Below, piece after piece: positions 55,527 through 63,817 of a stretch of DNA of 64,000 nucleotides. The first letter of the stretch is position 1, and every line of letters begins with the position of its first letter. The stretch comes from Maricaulaceae bacterium. Lineage in GTDB: Bacteria; Pseudomonadota; Alphaproteobacteria; Caulobacterales; Maricaulaceae. A program made the translations under genes and the position numbers. The notes below the pieces were generated by a model. It searched no databases. It worked only from the letters and a program-made list of their open reading frames with translations, and was not told where the DNA came from. The stretch is taken from contig JAHCJP010000007.1 in NCBI GenBank assembly GCA_026126205.1, positions 1 through 64,000 on the forward strand, written 5' to 3'.

Positions 55527-55541
55527 GTGAACGCCGTTCAA
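55527..55541. promoter_or_regulatory. Operator-like site C
   Basis: GTGAACGCCGTTCAA matches the GTGAAC-N3-GTTCAC palindrome at every position but the last, 19 bases before the acylase ATG. Confidence 0.55.
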
Positions 55542-55559
55542 AATTTGCGGGGAGCAAAC

Positions 55560-57878
55560 ATGCGCTGGGTTGTGCGTATTTTCCTGGGTCTGCTGGCGCT
55601 GGCCGGTCTTGCGGCGGCGGCGGGCGGCGGCTGGCTGTTCTATGTCTTCCAGTCCACCCTGCCGCAGACCCGCGGCGAGGTGCGCGCGGAGGGCCTTTCG
55701 GGCGAGGCGCGGATCGTCCGCGACGCTTACGGCGTCGCGCATATCTTCGCGGAGACCGAGGAGGACGTGTTCTTCGCCCTCGGCTACGCCCACGCCCAGG
55801 ACCGCTTCTTCCAGATGGACCTGATCCGCCGTTTCGTGCAGGGGCGGCTGTCGGAGCTGATGGGGGAGCGCACCCTTCGCGCCGACGCTCGTTCGCGCAT
55901 TCGCGGCTACCACCTGGTGGCCGAAGCGGCGCTGGATAATCTTGGACCGGAGATGCGCGCCGCCGCCGAGGCCTACGCCCGCGGCGTCAACGCCCGCCTG
56001 GCGCGCGGCGCGCCGGCGCCGGAATACGCCTTCCTGATGGCGAGGGCCGAGCCCTGGTCTGCGCTCGATAGCATGGCGGTGACGGTCTATATGTCCGACA
56101 CGCTGACCGCCGGCGAGGGCGACTCGATCGACCGGGCGCGTCTAAACGGCCTGCTCGACGCGGACCTGATCGACGAATTCCTGCCCGGCTATCCGGATTT
56201 CGCGCCGACGACCCTGAAGGCCGGGGACATCGAAACCCTACGCCGCCGCGCGACACGGCGAAACCGGACCGCCCCGGCCCCGGCTTCGGATCCCGCCGGC
56301 GGGGAAGAGCCCGACGCCGGCTCCAACGCCTGGGTGGTGTCCGGCGACCGCACCGTCACTGGCGCGCCGCTGCTGGCCAATGACCCGCACCTGCCGCTGA
56401 CCGCGCCCGGCATCTGGTATTTCGTGCGCCTGAATCTCCCCGATGGCCCGGTGATCGGCGCCACTATCCCGGGGTCCGCCGTGGTGACGCTGGGCCGCAA
56501 CGCGGTGTCGGCCTGGGGGTTCACCAACACCGGATTCAACGTCACAGACCTCGTCGGCCGCGCGCCGGGCAGTTTCGACACCGTCGAGCGCCGCGAACTG
56601 ATCGGGGTGCGCGGCGGGCCGACGATCACCGTCATCGCCCGCGACGCCGCCGATGGTCCGGTTCTGGACGGGCAATGGTTCGACACCTCGGCCTTTCCGG
56701 GTCAGGAAGTGGTGCTGGTGTCCGCGGCGCTCGACCGCTCCAACGCCGTCGCCGAGGCCAGTTACCGCATCATGACATCGCGCAGCTGGGAGGCGTTTGT
56801 CGAGGCCGGGCGCGGCTGGACCGCGCCGATGCAGAACATGCACTACGCCCATGCCGACGGCACGATCGGCTATACGGCCCCCGGCCTGATGCCGCTGCGC
56901 GGCGAGGACGGACGCTGGACCGGTCATATCCCGTTCGAGGAACTGCCGCGGGTGCGCGACCCGCGGGGCGGCATGATCGCCTCTGGCAACAACCGCGTCG
57001 CGCCGGATGCCTTCCCCCATCCCCTCCCCGGCGGATACGAGGCCTATCGCGCCCTGCGCATCGAGGAACGCCTGAACGCCGTTGAGCGGCACGATCTGGA
57101 CAGCTTCGCCGAGCTGATCATGGACGTCACCTCGGCGCATGCGCAGCGCATCCTGCCGGCCCTGCGCCAGTCGGAGCCGGAGACCGAGACCGGCATGCGC
57201 GGGCTGGCGCTGATGCAGGCATGGGACGGAACCCTGGCCGCCGACCGGCCGGAAGGGCTGATCTTCTCCGCCTGGCTGCGGGCGCTGGCCCCGGCCATCT
57301 ATGCCGACGAGCTGGGCGAAGCCTTCCCGCGCTTCAATTACTCGCGACGCGTCTTCATCGACCATGTGTTGAACGGTGATCTCGGCCACTGGTGCGACGA
57401 CGTGAGCACCGAAACCGTGGAGACCTGCGCGGTGACGGCCGGACGCGCCCTGGACGCCGCGATGCGCGACCTGGCGCGCGCCCACGGGGCCGATATCTCC
57501 CGCTGGCGCTGGGGCGATGTGCGCCACGCCGTGTTCGCCCACCCGGCCTTCACTGGTACGCCGCTGGACCGGATTTTCACCGTGCGCGTTCCGGTCGGCG
57601 GCGACGGCTCCACCGTCAATGTCGCCCATTTCAGCTTCCGCTCCGGGAATTTCGACGTCAGTCACGCCGCCTCGATGCGGGCGATCTACGACCTGTCGGA
57701 CCTGAACAATTCACGCTTCATGCACGCGCCCGGACAGTCCGGCCACCCGATGTCGCGCCACTATCGCGACCTGGCGCCGATGTGGGGGGCAGGAAGGTGG
57801 ATCGAGATTCGCGACGACTGGGGACCGGCCAGCCCGCCGCCAGGCGCGCGCACGCTGCTGCTGTTACCGGCGGAATAG
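55560..57878 (+). CDS. Penicillin acylase family N-terminal-nucleophile hydrolase
   Basis: A 772-residue periplasmic enzyme. Signal anchor at 4-29, alpha-chain motifs IVRDAYGVAHIFAETEEDVFFALGYAHAQDR, and autocatalytic cleavage site before Ser255 in GSNAWVVSG, which becomes the beta-chain nucleophile. ANDPHL and the conserved Asn further on complete the site. Family members cleave amide bonds of penicillins, N-acyl homoserine lactones or other acyl amides. GGGGAG precedes ATG 55560. Own operator variant (site C) upstream suggests control with the rest of the island. Confidence 0.92.
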   Translation: MRWVVRIFLGLLALAGLAAAAGGGWLFYVFQSTLPQTRGEVRAEGLSGEARIVRDAYGVAHIFAETEEDVFFALGYAHAQDRFFQMDLIRRFVQGRLSELMGERTLRADARSRIRGYHLVAEAALDNLGPEMRAAAEAYARGVNARLARGAPAPEYAFLMARAEPWSALDSMAVTVYMSDTLTAGEGDSIDRARLNGLLDADLIDEFLPGYPDFAPTTLKAGDIETLRRRATRRNRTAPAPASDPAGGEEPDAGSNAWVVSGDRTVTGAPLLANDPHLPLTAPGIWYFVRLNLPDGPVIGATIPGSAVVTLGRNAVSAWGFTNTGFNVTDLVGRAPGSFDTVERRELIGVRGGPTITVIARDAADGPVLDGQWFDTSAFPGQEVVLVSAALDRSNAVAEASYRIMTSRSWEAFVEAGRGWTAPMQNMHYAHADGTIGYTAPGLMPLRGEDGRWTGHIPFEELPRVRDPRGGMIASGNNRVAPDAFPHPLPGGYEAYRALRIEERLNAVERHDLDSFAELIMDVTSAHAQRILPALRQSEPETETGMRGLALMQAWDGTLAADRPEGLIFSAWLRALAPAIYADELGEAFPRFNYSRRVFIDHVLNGDLGHWCDDVSTETVETCAVTAGRALDAAMRDLARAHGADISRWRWGDVRHAVFAHPAFTGTPLDRIFTVRVPVGGDGSTVNVAHFSFRSGNFDVSHAASMRAIYDLSDLNNSRFMHAPGQSGHPMSRHYRDLAPMWGAGRWIEIRDDWGPASPPPGARTLLLLPAE

Positions 57879-57881
57879 GCT

Positions 57882-58160
57882 CTAGACCGGCCGCCGCAAG
57901 GCGAGGTCGATCAGCTCCTCGAACTTGCGTTTCTGGTCCTCGGCGTCGCCGCTTTCGATGGCGTGGGCGACGCAATGCGCGGCGTGGTCCTTCAGGGCTT
58001 CGCGCTCCACCGCGCCCAGCGCGGCCTTGATGGCGCTGATCTGGGTCAGCACGTCTATGCAATAACGTCCCTCGCCGATCATGGCGGCGACGCCGCGCAC
58101 CTGTCCCTCGATGCGCTTCAGGCGGCGAACCTGACTGGCGCGGCTTTCGGCGCTGGCCAT
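57882..58160 (-). CDS. csoR: Copper-sensing repressor CsoR
   Basis: A 92-residue helical DUF156/CsoR-family repressor. Cys34, His59 and Cys63 have exactly the C-x24-H-x3-C spacing of copper-binding CsoR (Cys36-His61-Cys65 in M. tuberculosis), which separates it from FrmR and RcnR relatives. N-terminal SRASQVRRLKRIEGQVRGV is the DNA-binding face. Divergent from the copper gene cluster, with its operator between. Confidence 0.88.
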   Translation of the reverse strand: MASAESRASQVRRLKRIEGQVRGVAAMIGEGRYCIDVLTQISAIKAALGAVEREALKDHAAHCVAHAIESGDAEDQKRKFEELIDLALRRPV

Positions 58161-58176
58161 GGCGAACTCCCGTTGA

Positions 58177-58193
58177 ATACCCTGTAGGGGTAT
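58177..58193. promoter_or_regulatory. CsoR operator
   Basis: ATACCC-TGTAG-GGGTAT is a perfect 6-5-6 inverted repeat with the TACCC...GGGTA pattern of CsoR sites, between csoR (start 17 bases away) and the TolC-like gene (start 17 bases away). Binding would repress both directions until copper is bound. Confidence 0.75.
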
Positions 58194-58209
58194 GTTACCG
58201 CTGCACGCC

Positions 58210-59583
58210 ATGCGCGCAAGGTTTTCCAGCGTCCTCACCACCGTTTTCGCCGCCGCCCTGCTGGCGGGGTGTGTCTCCGTCGATGGCGCGGCCGAGCGGG
58301 CGCGGGTTCTGGACGCCGCCGGGGAACGCAGCGACAGCTTTCCGGCGGCCGACGCCGGCGCCTTGCTGGCGCGGCCGCTGAGCGAGGACGAAGCCGCCGC
58401 CGTGGCGCTGGCGCGCAACGCCGCCCTGCGCGCCGAACTGGCCGAGGCCGGCCTTGCCCGCGCCGCCTGGGCGCAGGCGAGCCTGCCGCCCAATCCGGTG
58501 CTGGAATTCACCTCCATGCCGCCCTCCGGCGGGCAGGCGAGCTGGGAGCTGGAGGCGCGGGCGCCGCTGGCCGCGCTGTTGTTGTGGCCGCACCGGCAGG
58601 CGCTGGCGCGCGGGGCCTATGACGCGGCGCAATACCGCGCCGTCGCCGCCGCCGTCGATCACGCCGCCGCCGCGCGGCGGGCCTTCACCGCCGCCGTCGC
58701 CGCCGCGCAGCGGGCGGAAATGTTCGCGCAGGTCGAACAGGCCGCCGCCGCCGCCGTGCTGACGGTTGAGGAGCTGCGCGCCGCCGGAAACGTTCCGGCG
58801 CTGGATGTGGAGCGCGAACGCGCCCTGCACCATCGCGCGGTTCTGGCGCGCATGCAGGCCGATCTGGACGCGCGTCAGGCGCACATCGCGCTGGCGCGCG
58901 CGTTGGGCGCCGTGGAGGATGACCCCCGCCCCGCCGCATCGCGCCTGCCCGACCCTGAAATGGAAGCGCCGGAGCGCGACGCCTTCGTAGAAGCCGCGAT
59001 TCGGGCCAGCCTGCCGCTGGCCTCCGCCCGCGCCGAGGCGGAGCGGGCCTTGCGCGCCGCCGGCGCCGAAGGGGTGGAGGCGCTGCTGGACCATGCCGAG
59101 GCCGGGGCGGTGTTCGACCGCCATCATGGCGCGACCGAGCGTGGCTGGCTGGTCGAGTTCCGCCCGCCGCTGTTCGATTTCGCGGCCCGCAGCGCCGCGG
59201 CGCGCATCCGCGCCGAAGCCGCCGCAGACCGTCACGCCGCGATGGCGGCCGGGGTGCGGGCCGCGGCGCTTTCCGCCCATGCCGGTTTCGCCGCCGCCGC
59301 CGCGCGCGCCCGTTATGTGCGTGATGAGCTTTTGCCGGCGTCGGAAAGGCTGCTGAACGAGACCATGCTGCAATACAACGCCATGCAGCTGGGGGTGTTC
59401 GACCTGATCGCCGCCTTCGAGGCCCGCGTCGCCGCCGGAACCGAATATGTCGACGCGCTGGAGGCCTATCACCACGCCCGCATCACGCTGATGACGCTGG
59501 CGCAGGGCGGAACGCCGCCCGACGCGTCCGGCGCGGGCAACGGCGCGGCGATGGCGGCGCGCGGCGCCGCGGGAGGACATTGA
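58210..59583 (+). CDS. TolC-family outer-membrane lipoprotein of the copper module
   Basis: A 457-residue efflux-type outer membrane factor with a lipoprotein signal (MRARFSSVLTTVFAAALLAGC, Cys at 21-22) and two Ala/Arg-rich helical repeats of the OEP domain (about 60-245 and 265-440), ending NAMQLGVFDLIAAFEARVAAGTEY, a family feature. No RND pump or membrane fusion protein is encoded nearby, so its partner is elsewhere or it acts alone with the oxidase. ATG 58210 chosen over 58192, which overlaps the operator. Stop overlaps the next ATG. Confidence 0.85.
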   Translation: MRARFSSVLTTVFAAALLAGCVSVDGAAERARVLDAAGERSDSFPAADAGALLARPLSEDEAAAVALARNAALRAELAEAGLARAAWAQASLPPNPVLEFTSMPPSGGQASWELEARAPLAALLLWPHRQALARGAYDAAQYRAVAAAVDHAAAARRAFTAAVAAAQRAEMFAQVEQAAAAAVLTVEELRAAGNVPALDVERERALHHRAVLARMQADLDARQAHIALARALGAVEDDPRPAASRLPDPEMEAPERDAFVEAAIRASLPLASARAEAERALRAAGAEGVEALLDHAEAGAVFDRHHGATERGWLVEFRPPLFDFAARSAAARIRAEAAADRHAAMAAGVRAAALSAHAGFAAAAARARYVRDELLPASERLLNETMLQYNAMQLGVFDLIAAFEARVAAGTEYVDALEAYHHARITLMTLAQGGTPPDASGAGNGAAMAARGAAGGH

Positions 59584-60920
59584 TGAAGCTGTCGCGCAGA
59601 AACGCCCTGCTGGCCGGGGCCACGGGCCTGGCCGCCGCGCCGCTGCTGGCGGCGTCGGCCGCCGCGCAGGCCAATCCGGCGCGCACCATGCGCGACGGTG
59701 AAAGCGCGCCGCCCGGCGTGGCGGGCCGCGATTACCGCCCGGTGATCACGCCCGATGGCGCGGCCCTGCCCTATCGCATCCAGGGCGGGGTGAAAATCTT
59801 CCACCTCGTCGCCGAGGAGGTGGAGCATGAATTCGCCCCCGGCCTTGTCGGGCGCTGCTGGGGCTATAACGGCCGCGTGCACGGCCCGACCATCGAGGCG
59901 GTGGAAGGCGACCGGCTGCGCATCTATGTCACCAACCGCCTGCCCGCGCCGACCACCGTGCATTGGCACGGCCTGGTCGTGCCCTCGGGCATGGACGGGG
60001 TGGGCGGCATATCCCAGCCCTCCATCCGCCCCGGCGAAACCTTCGTCTATGAGTGGACACTGCGCCAGCACGGCACGTTCATGTACCATTCGCACCATGA
60101 CGAGATGACCCAGATGGCGCTGGGCCTGATGGGGCTGTTCATCGCGCATCCGCGGCGGCCGCAGGGCCCGCGCGCCGACCGCGATTACGCCTATCTGCTG
60201 TCGGAATGGCAGATGCATCCCGGCGCCTCGCGGCCTGATCCCAATGCGATGGAGTTCAATCTTCTGACCTTCAACGCCCGCGCCTATCCGGGAACAAGTC
60301 CGATGCTGGCGCGCACCGGCGAGCGCGTGCGCATCCGGCTGGCGAACCTGAGCGCCATGGACCATCACCCGATTCACATTCACGGCCATGTCATGACCGT
60401 GACCGAAACCGATGGCGGCCCGATTCCGCAAAGCGCACGCTGGCCCGAAACCACGGTGCTGGTTCCCACCGGGTCGTCGCGCACGGTGGAGTTCATCGCC
60501 GACAATCCCGGCGACTGGGCCTTCCACTGCCACATGACCCATCATGTGATGAACCAGATGGGCCACGGCATTCCGAACATGACCGGGGTCAACGCCCGGC
60601 GCATCGACCGCGCCGTCGGCGCCATCCTGCCGCACTACATGACCATGGGCCATGACGGCATGGGCGACATGGGCCCGCATGTCGAAAGCGGCCATATGCC
60701 GGTGCCCGGAAACTCGCTGCCCATGGTCGGGGCGCAGGGGCCGCACGGCTATGTCACCATGGGCGGCATGGTGACGCTGCTGAAAGTGCGCAACCGCCTG
60801 CCGGCGGATGGTTCCCACCCCGGCTGGTATGACGACCCGCCCGGAACCCGCGCCCGCATCGCACGCGCCGAAGAACTGACCCGCGACGGCGTCGATCCCG
60901 CCGCGCCGCCGCGGCCCTGA
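59583..60920 (+). CDS. Tat-exported multicopper oxidase (copper resistance)
   Basis: A 445-residue multicopper oxidase. Tat signal LSRRNALLAG (3-12), then type-2/3 copper ligands HWHG (127-130) and HSHHD (169-173), and C-terminal HPIHIHGH and FHCHMTHH, which provide the remaining type 1-3 ligands with an axial Met. Probably oxidises Cu(I) to the less toxic Cu(II) in the periplasm. The Met-rich stretch near residues 350-380 (MTMGHDGMGDMGPH) resembles substrate copper-binding loops of CueO/CopA. GGGAGG precedes ATG 59583, which overlaps the previous stop (TGATG). Confidence 0.93.
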   Translation: MKLSRRNALLAGATGLAAAPLLAASAAAQANPARTMRDGESAPPGVAGRDYRPVITPDGAALPYRIQGGVKIFHLVAEEVEHEFAPGLVGRCWGYNGRVHGPTIEAVEGDRLRIYVTNRLPAPTTVHWHGLVVPSGMDGVGGISQPSIRPGETFVYEWTLRQHGTFMYHSHHDEMTQMALGLMGLFIAHPRRPQGPRADRDYAYLLSEWQMHPGASRPDPNAMEFNLLTFNARAYPGTSPMLARTGERVRIRLANLSAMDHHPIHIHGHVMTVTETDGGPIPQSARWPETTVLVPTGSSRTVEFIADNPGDWAFHCHMTHHVMNQMGHGIPNMTGVNARRIDRAVGAILPHYMTMGHDGMGDMGPHVESGHMPVPGNSLPMVGAQGPHGYVTMGGMVTLLKVRNRLPADGSHPGWYDDPPGTRARIARAEELTRDGVDPAAPPRP

Positions 60921-60947
60921 CAATCCCGAACCCAAGGAGAAACGAAA

Positions 60948-61313
60948 ATGCGCAAACTCGCCCTCATCCTCACCGCTCCGGCGCTGGCCTTCGCCGCCCC
61001 GGCGCTGGCCGACCATCCGTCCGGCCATCAGCATCACCACCACCATTCCGCGCAGGGCCAGCAATCCACCGCGCTGGCCGACATCCGCGAGGCGAACGCG
61101 GAAACGCGCGAGGTTCTGCTGCGTCACGAGCCGATGGACGAGATCGGCTGGCCGGCGATGGTGATGACCCTGCCGGTGGCCGATGACGTCGATTTCGACC
61201 TGTTCCAGCCGGGGGCGGAGCTGATGATCACCGTGCGCGTCGATAACGGCGAGGGCGTGATCATCGCGGCCGAACCGGCGGACGGCGCCGAAGACCACAG
61301 CCACCACCACTAG
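60948..61313 (+). CDS. CusF-type periplasmic copper chaperone
   Basis: A 121-residue periplasmic protein with signal peptide (1-21) and an N-terminal His cluster (HQHHHHH). The copper site H60, W68, M71, M73 has the same spacing as CusF (H36, W44, M47, M49). The C-terminal EDHSHHH is a second metal-binding tail. AAGGAG precedes the ATG. Follows the oxidase by 27 bases. Confidence 0.88.
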   Translation: MRKLALILTAPALAFAAPALADHPSGHQHHHHHSAQGQQSTALADIREANAETREVLLRHEPMDEIGWPAMVMTLPVADDVDFDLFQPGAELMITVRVDNGEGVIIAAEPADGAEDHSHHH

Positions 61314-61325
61314 GGCGGGCCGGGC

Positions 61326-62063
61326 ATGGCCGCGATCCGCTGGCTGATCCGCATCCACAAATGGGTGGCGCTGATCGTCGGCCTGCAGGTGCTGTTATGG
61401 GTGCTTAGCGGGCTGGTGATGACGGCGATGCCTATTGAATGGGTGCGCGCCGAACACACCATCCGCGCTGAGGACCCGGCGGCGCTGGATCTGGCCGCCG
61501 CCCTGCCGCCGGGCGAGGCCGCGGCGCGCGCAGGCCTGCCGCCGCCGGCGCGGGCGGTGCTGAAATCCTTTCAGGGCCGCGCGGTTTACGAGTTCCAGGC
61601 CGCGGACGGATCGCTGGCGCTGGCCGATGCGGCCACGGGCGCGCGCCTGTCGCCGATCGGCGAGGAGACGGCGCGGGCGGTGGCCCGGGCCGCTTTCTCC
61701 GGCCAGGCGGAGATAGACTCCGTCACCTTCTTTCCCGCCGCGACATGGGAATCGCGCCGCGACACGCCGACATGGCGGATCGACTTCGCCGACGGCGAAG
61801 GCACGCGGCTTTACGTCGCCACCCTGACCGGAGAGGTGATCGCCCGCCGCAACGACGCCTGGCGGGTGTTCGACTTCTTCTGGATGCTGCACATCATGGA
61901 TTACGAGGACCGGACGGACATCAACAATCCGCTGGTCATCATCGCCTCGGCGGCGGCGCTGGTCACCACCATCGCCGGTTTCGCGCTGTTGTTTCCATGG
62001 CTGAAACGGCTGCTGTTCAATCGCCGGCGCAGGAAGGCTCAGGCTGGGTCGCCGCCCTCGTGA
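61326..62063 (+). CDS. PepSY-domain membrane protein
   Basis: A 245-residue protein with membrane helices at about 15-35 and 207-228. A periplasmic PepSY-like domain lies between them (RIDFADGEGTRLYVATLTGEVIARRNDAWR is typical). PepSY_TM proteins often accompany copper and iron uptake or reductase genes; here it closes the copper operon. The C-terminal tail is strongly basic. Ends overlapping the convergent MerC-like gene by 25 bases. Confidence 0.82.
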   Translation: MAAIRWLIRIHKWVALIVGLQVLLWVLSGLVMTAMPIEWVRAEHTIRAEDPAALDLAAALPPGEAAARAGLPPPARAVLKSFQGRAVYEFQAADGSLALADAATGARLSPIGEETARAVARAAFSGQAEIDSVTFFPAATWESRRDTPTWRIDFADGEGTRLYVATLTGEVIARRNDAWRVFDFFWMLHIMDYEDRTDINNPLVIIASAAALVTTIAGFALLFPWLKRLLFNRRRRKAQAGSPPS

Positions 62064-62485
62064 CACATCCCGCACTCGGATTGGTGCGCATGGCCCTGAC
62101 GGGCGCGGGCGCGCCAGTTGGCGGCGTGCGCCCCGGCGAGGATCGTCACCCCGGTCACGGTCAGGGCGGCCTCGCCCCAGCCTTCCGCCACATGCGCCGC
62201 GCCCAGCCCCATCAGGACAAGGCCGAAACCGGCGGCGGCCAGGGTGCGCCAGCCGGCGCGGGCCAGCCGCGCACCCCACAACAGGCCGATCACGGCCACC
62301 GGGGCGGCGATCAAAAACAGGGCGAGATGCCAGTCATGGCTGGCCCCCAGCCAGTGGGCGGCGCCGGGCGCCAGCATCGGCGCGGCGGCGGCGGCGACCG
62401 GGATCAGCAGGCAATGAGCGAGGCAGACCAGCGACAGGCCGACGCCGGAGGCGTCGAGGGCGTTGGCGGCGGCGCGCTGGTTCAT
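62039..62485 (-). CDS. MerC-domain membrane protein
   Basis: A 148-residue protein with four hydrophobic helices and the MerC motif GVGLSLVCLAHCLLIPV (Cys-x-x-His-Cys) in the first. The C-terminal tail is His/Cys-rich (GHAHQSECGMCHEGG), a second metal site. MerC proteins were defined in mercury uptake, but chromosomal copies occur with zinc regulation. A Zur-like motif lies upstream. Confidence 0.85.
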   Translation of the reverse strand: MNQRAAANALDASGVGLSLVCLAHCLLIPVAAAAAPMLAPGAAHWLGASHDWHLALFLIAAPVAVIGLLWGARLARAGWRTLAAAGFGLVLMGLGAAHVAEGWGEAALTVTGVTILAGAHAANWRARARQGHAHQSECGMCHEGGDPA

Positions 62486-62511
62486 GGACGGCTCCGGGCG
62501 GTGCTGCGCCC

Positions 62512-62529
62512 GATATAATATAACATTTC
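62512..62529 (-). promoter_or_regulatory. Zur-box-like motif before the MerC-like gene
   Basis: On the minus strand GAAATGTTATATTATATC. The left half GAAATGTTATA fits the alphaproteobacterial Zur pattern (GAAATGTTATAnnATAACATTTC) as I know it; the right half is degenerate. It lies 27 bases upstream of the ATG at 62485 and includes a good -10-like sequence (TATATT). Confidence 0.5.
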
Positions 62530-62601
62530 ACGAATGCAAAGCCGCAAACGGTGAAACGGGCGGCCCCGGCCCCGCCCCACGGGGCCGGGACGCGCCGGGC
62601 T

Positions 62602-63687
62602 TCAGCCCTCCGCCGCCAGGGCGGCGACCCAGCCGGTGATCGCCTCTGGCAGGGCCATGTTGAGCTGCATCTGCCCGAAGGCGTGCTGGCCCGGCTCCAG
62701 ATCCGGCGAGAACAGGAAGAAATGGTCGGCCTGCGGCAGCACTACGGTGGTCAGGGCGCCGCCGGCATGGCTGGCCTCGACCAGGATCGGCATGTTCAGC
62801 GCCGGCGCGGTCTGACGGTCGATCTCGCCCCAGACGGCCAGCACCGGAACCTGCACCTTTGCGAAAGCCGGAGCGGGGTCATAACCCAGAAAGTCGCGCA
62901 TCTCGGCGCTGGCCATGCGGCCGGCGTATTGTTCGAAACTGCCGTCCTCATAGACGTGCGACGGCGCCTGCAGGGTTTCGAACAGCGCGCGCACGGCGGC
63001 GTAGGTCGCCTCGCGCCCGCCGGCGATGGAGGCGTCGGCCACGGCGCTGAGCGCCGCATGCGTCTGCGCCATCACCTCTTCGCCCATATGGGCGAACTGG
63101 CCATGCAGCAGCGTATACTGCTGGTCGATCCACACCTCGCGGCCGCGCGCGCCGGGCGCCCCGGCCAGAACCATGAAATCGACCGCCTCGCTGCGCTGGG
63201 CATAGACCAGGGCGGCCAGGCTGGCGCCCTCGGAATGGCCGTAGAAGCCCGTGGGAACACCCTGCAGCGCCGGATGGGCGCGCATAAAGTCCAGCGTCGC
63301 CGTCACATGCGGGACGCGCTCGAAAAAGCTGGCGGTGCGTTCGCCGGTGGAGTCGCCCACCCCGGCTTCATCGACGCGCAGGGTGGCGACGCCCGCTTCC
63401 GCCAGTGCGTCGGCCAGCAGGGCGAACATCGGCGCGCCGGAGATCATGCCGTCGCGGCTGTGCGGCCCGGCGCCGGTGATCATCACCAGCGCGGCGCGCG
63501 GCGCGCCTTCGGGCAGGGTCAGCGTTCCGGACAGGGTCACGGTCCCGCCGGCGGGTATGGAGACCGTCTCGGCGCGGTGCGCGCTTTCGGCGGCGGCCTG
63601 CGGCGAAAATGCGGCCAGCACGGCCAGCGCCGCGAAAGCGGCGAGAATGGCGGAGGGGAAGGCGTCTTTCAGTCCAGCGGGCGTCAT
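62602..63687 (-). CDS. Secreted alpha/beta hydrolase
   Basis: A 361-residue hydrolase with signal peptide (about 1-33, ending QAAAES). Oxyanion region ITGAGPHSRDG, nucleophile elbow GFYGHSEGASLAALV (catalytic Ser in GHSEG, about 169), acid in VLAVWGEIDRQTAP and base His in LPQADHFFLF. Likely an esterase or dipeptidyl-peptidase-like hydrolase; substrate unknown. AAGGAGCAAAAC precedes the ATG. Confidence 0.85.
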   Translation of the reverse strand: MTPAGLKDAFPSAILAAFAALAVLAAFSPQAAAESAHRAETVSIPAGGTVTLSGTLTLPEGAPRAALVMITGAGPHSRDGMISGAPMFALLADALAEAGVATLRVDEAGVGDSTGERTASFFERVPHVTATLDFMRAHPALQGVPTGFYGHSEGASLAALVYAQRSEAVDFMVLAGAPGARGREVWIDQQYTLLHGQFAHMGEEVMAQTHAALSAVADASIAGGREATYAAVRALFETLQAPSHVYEDGSFEQYAGRMASAEMRDFLGYDPAPAFAKVQVPVLAVWGEIDRQTAPALNMPILVEASHAGGALTTVVLPQADHFFLFSPDLEPGQHAFGQMQLNMALPEAITGWVAALAAEG

Positions 63688-63731
63688 TGTTTTGCTCCTT
63701 GCTGGTTTACGCCGCGCGCGGGGAGGAAGGC

Positions 63732-63767
63732 GAACGCCCGCCGCGTGCGGCGAAAAGCCGGGCGTTC
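63732..63767. terminator. Hairpin between hydrolase and truncated CDS
   Basis: GAACGCCCG (63732-63740) and CGGGCGTTC (63759-63767) form a nine-bp stem with no T-run on the minus strand; a weak terminator or stabilising hairpin for the truncated gene. Confidence 0.4.
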
Positions 63768-63817
63768 ACCCCTCTTGATGCGCGGGGGATGCGCGATGGA
63801 TGCAGAATGGCCGCGAT

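Noticed and set aside
57062..57080. Another GTGAAC-N3-GTTCAC-like site (CTGAACGCCGTTGAG)
   Set aside because: It lies inside the acylase coding region and is explained by its codons; two outer bases mismatch and no promoter is near.
59469..61358. Long minus-strand open frame opposite the copper genes
   Set aside because: Antisense to multicopper oxidase and CusF with full metal motifs; its His/Gly/Ala-rich translation is the shadow of those codons.
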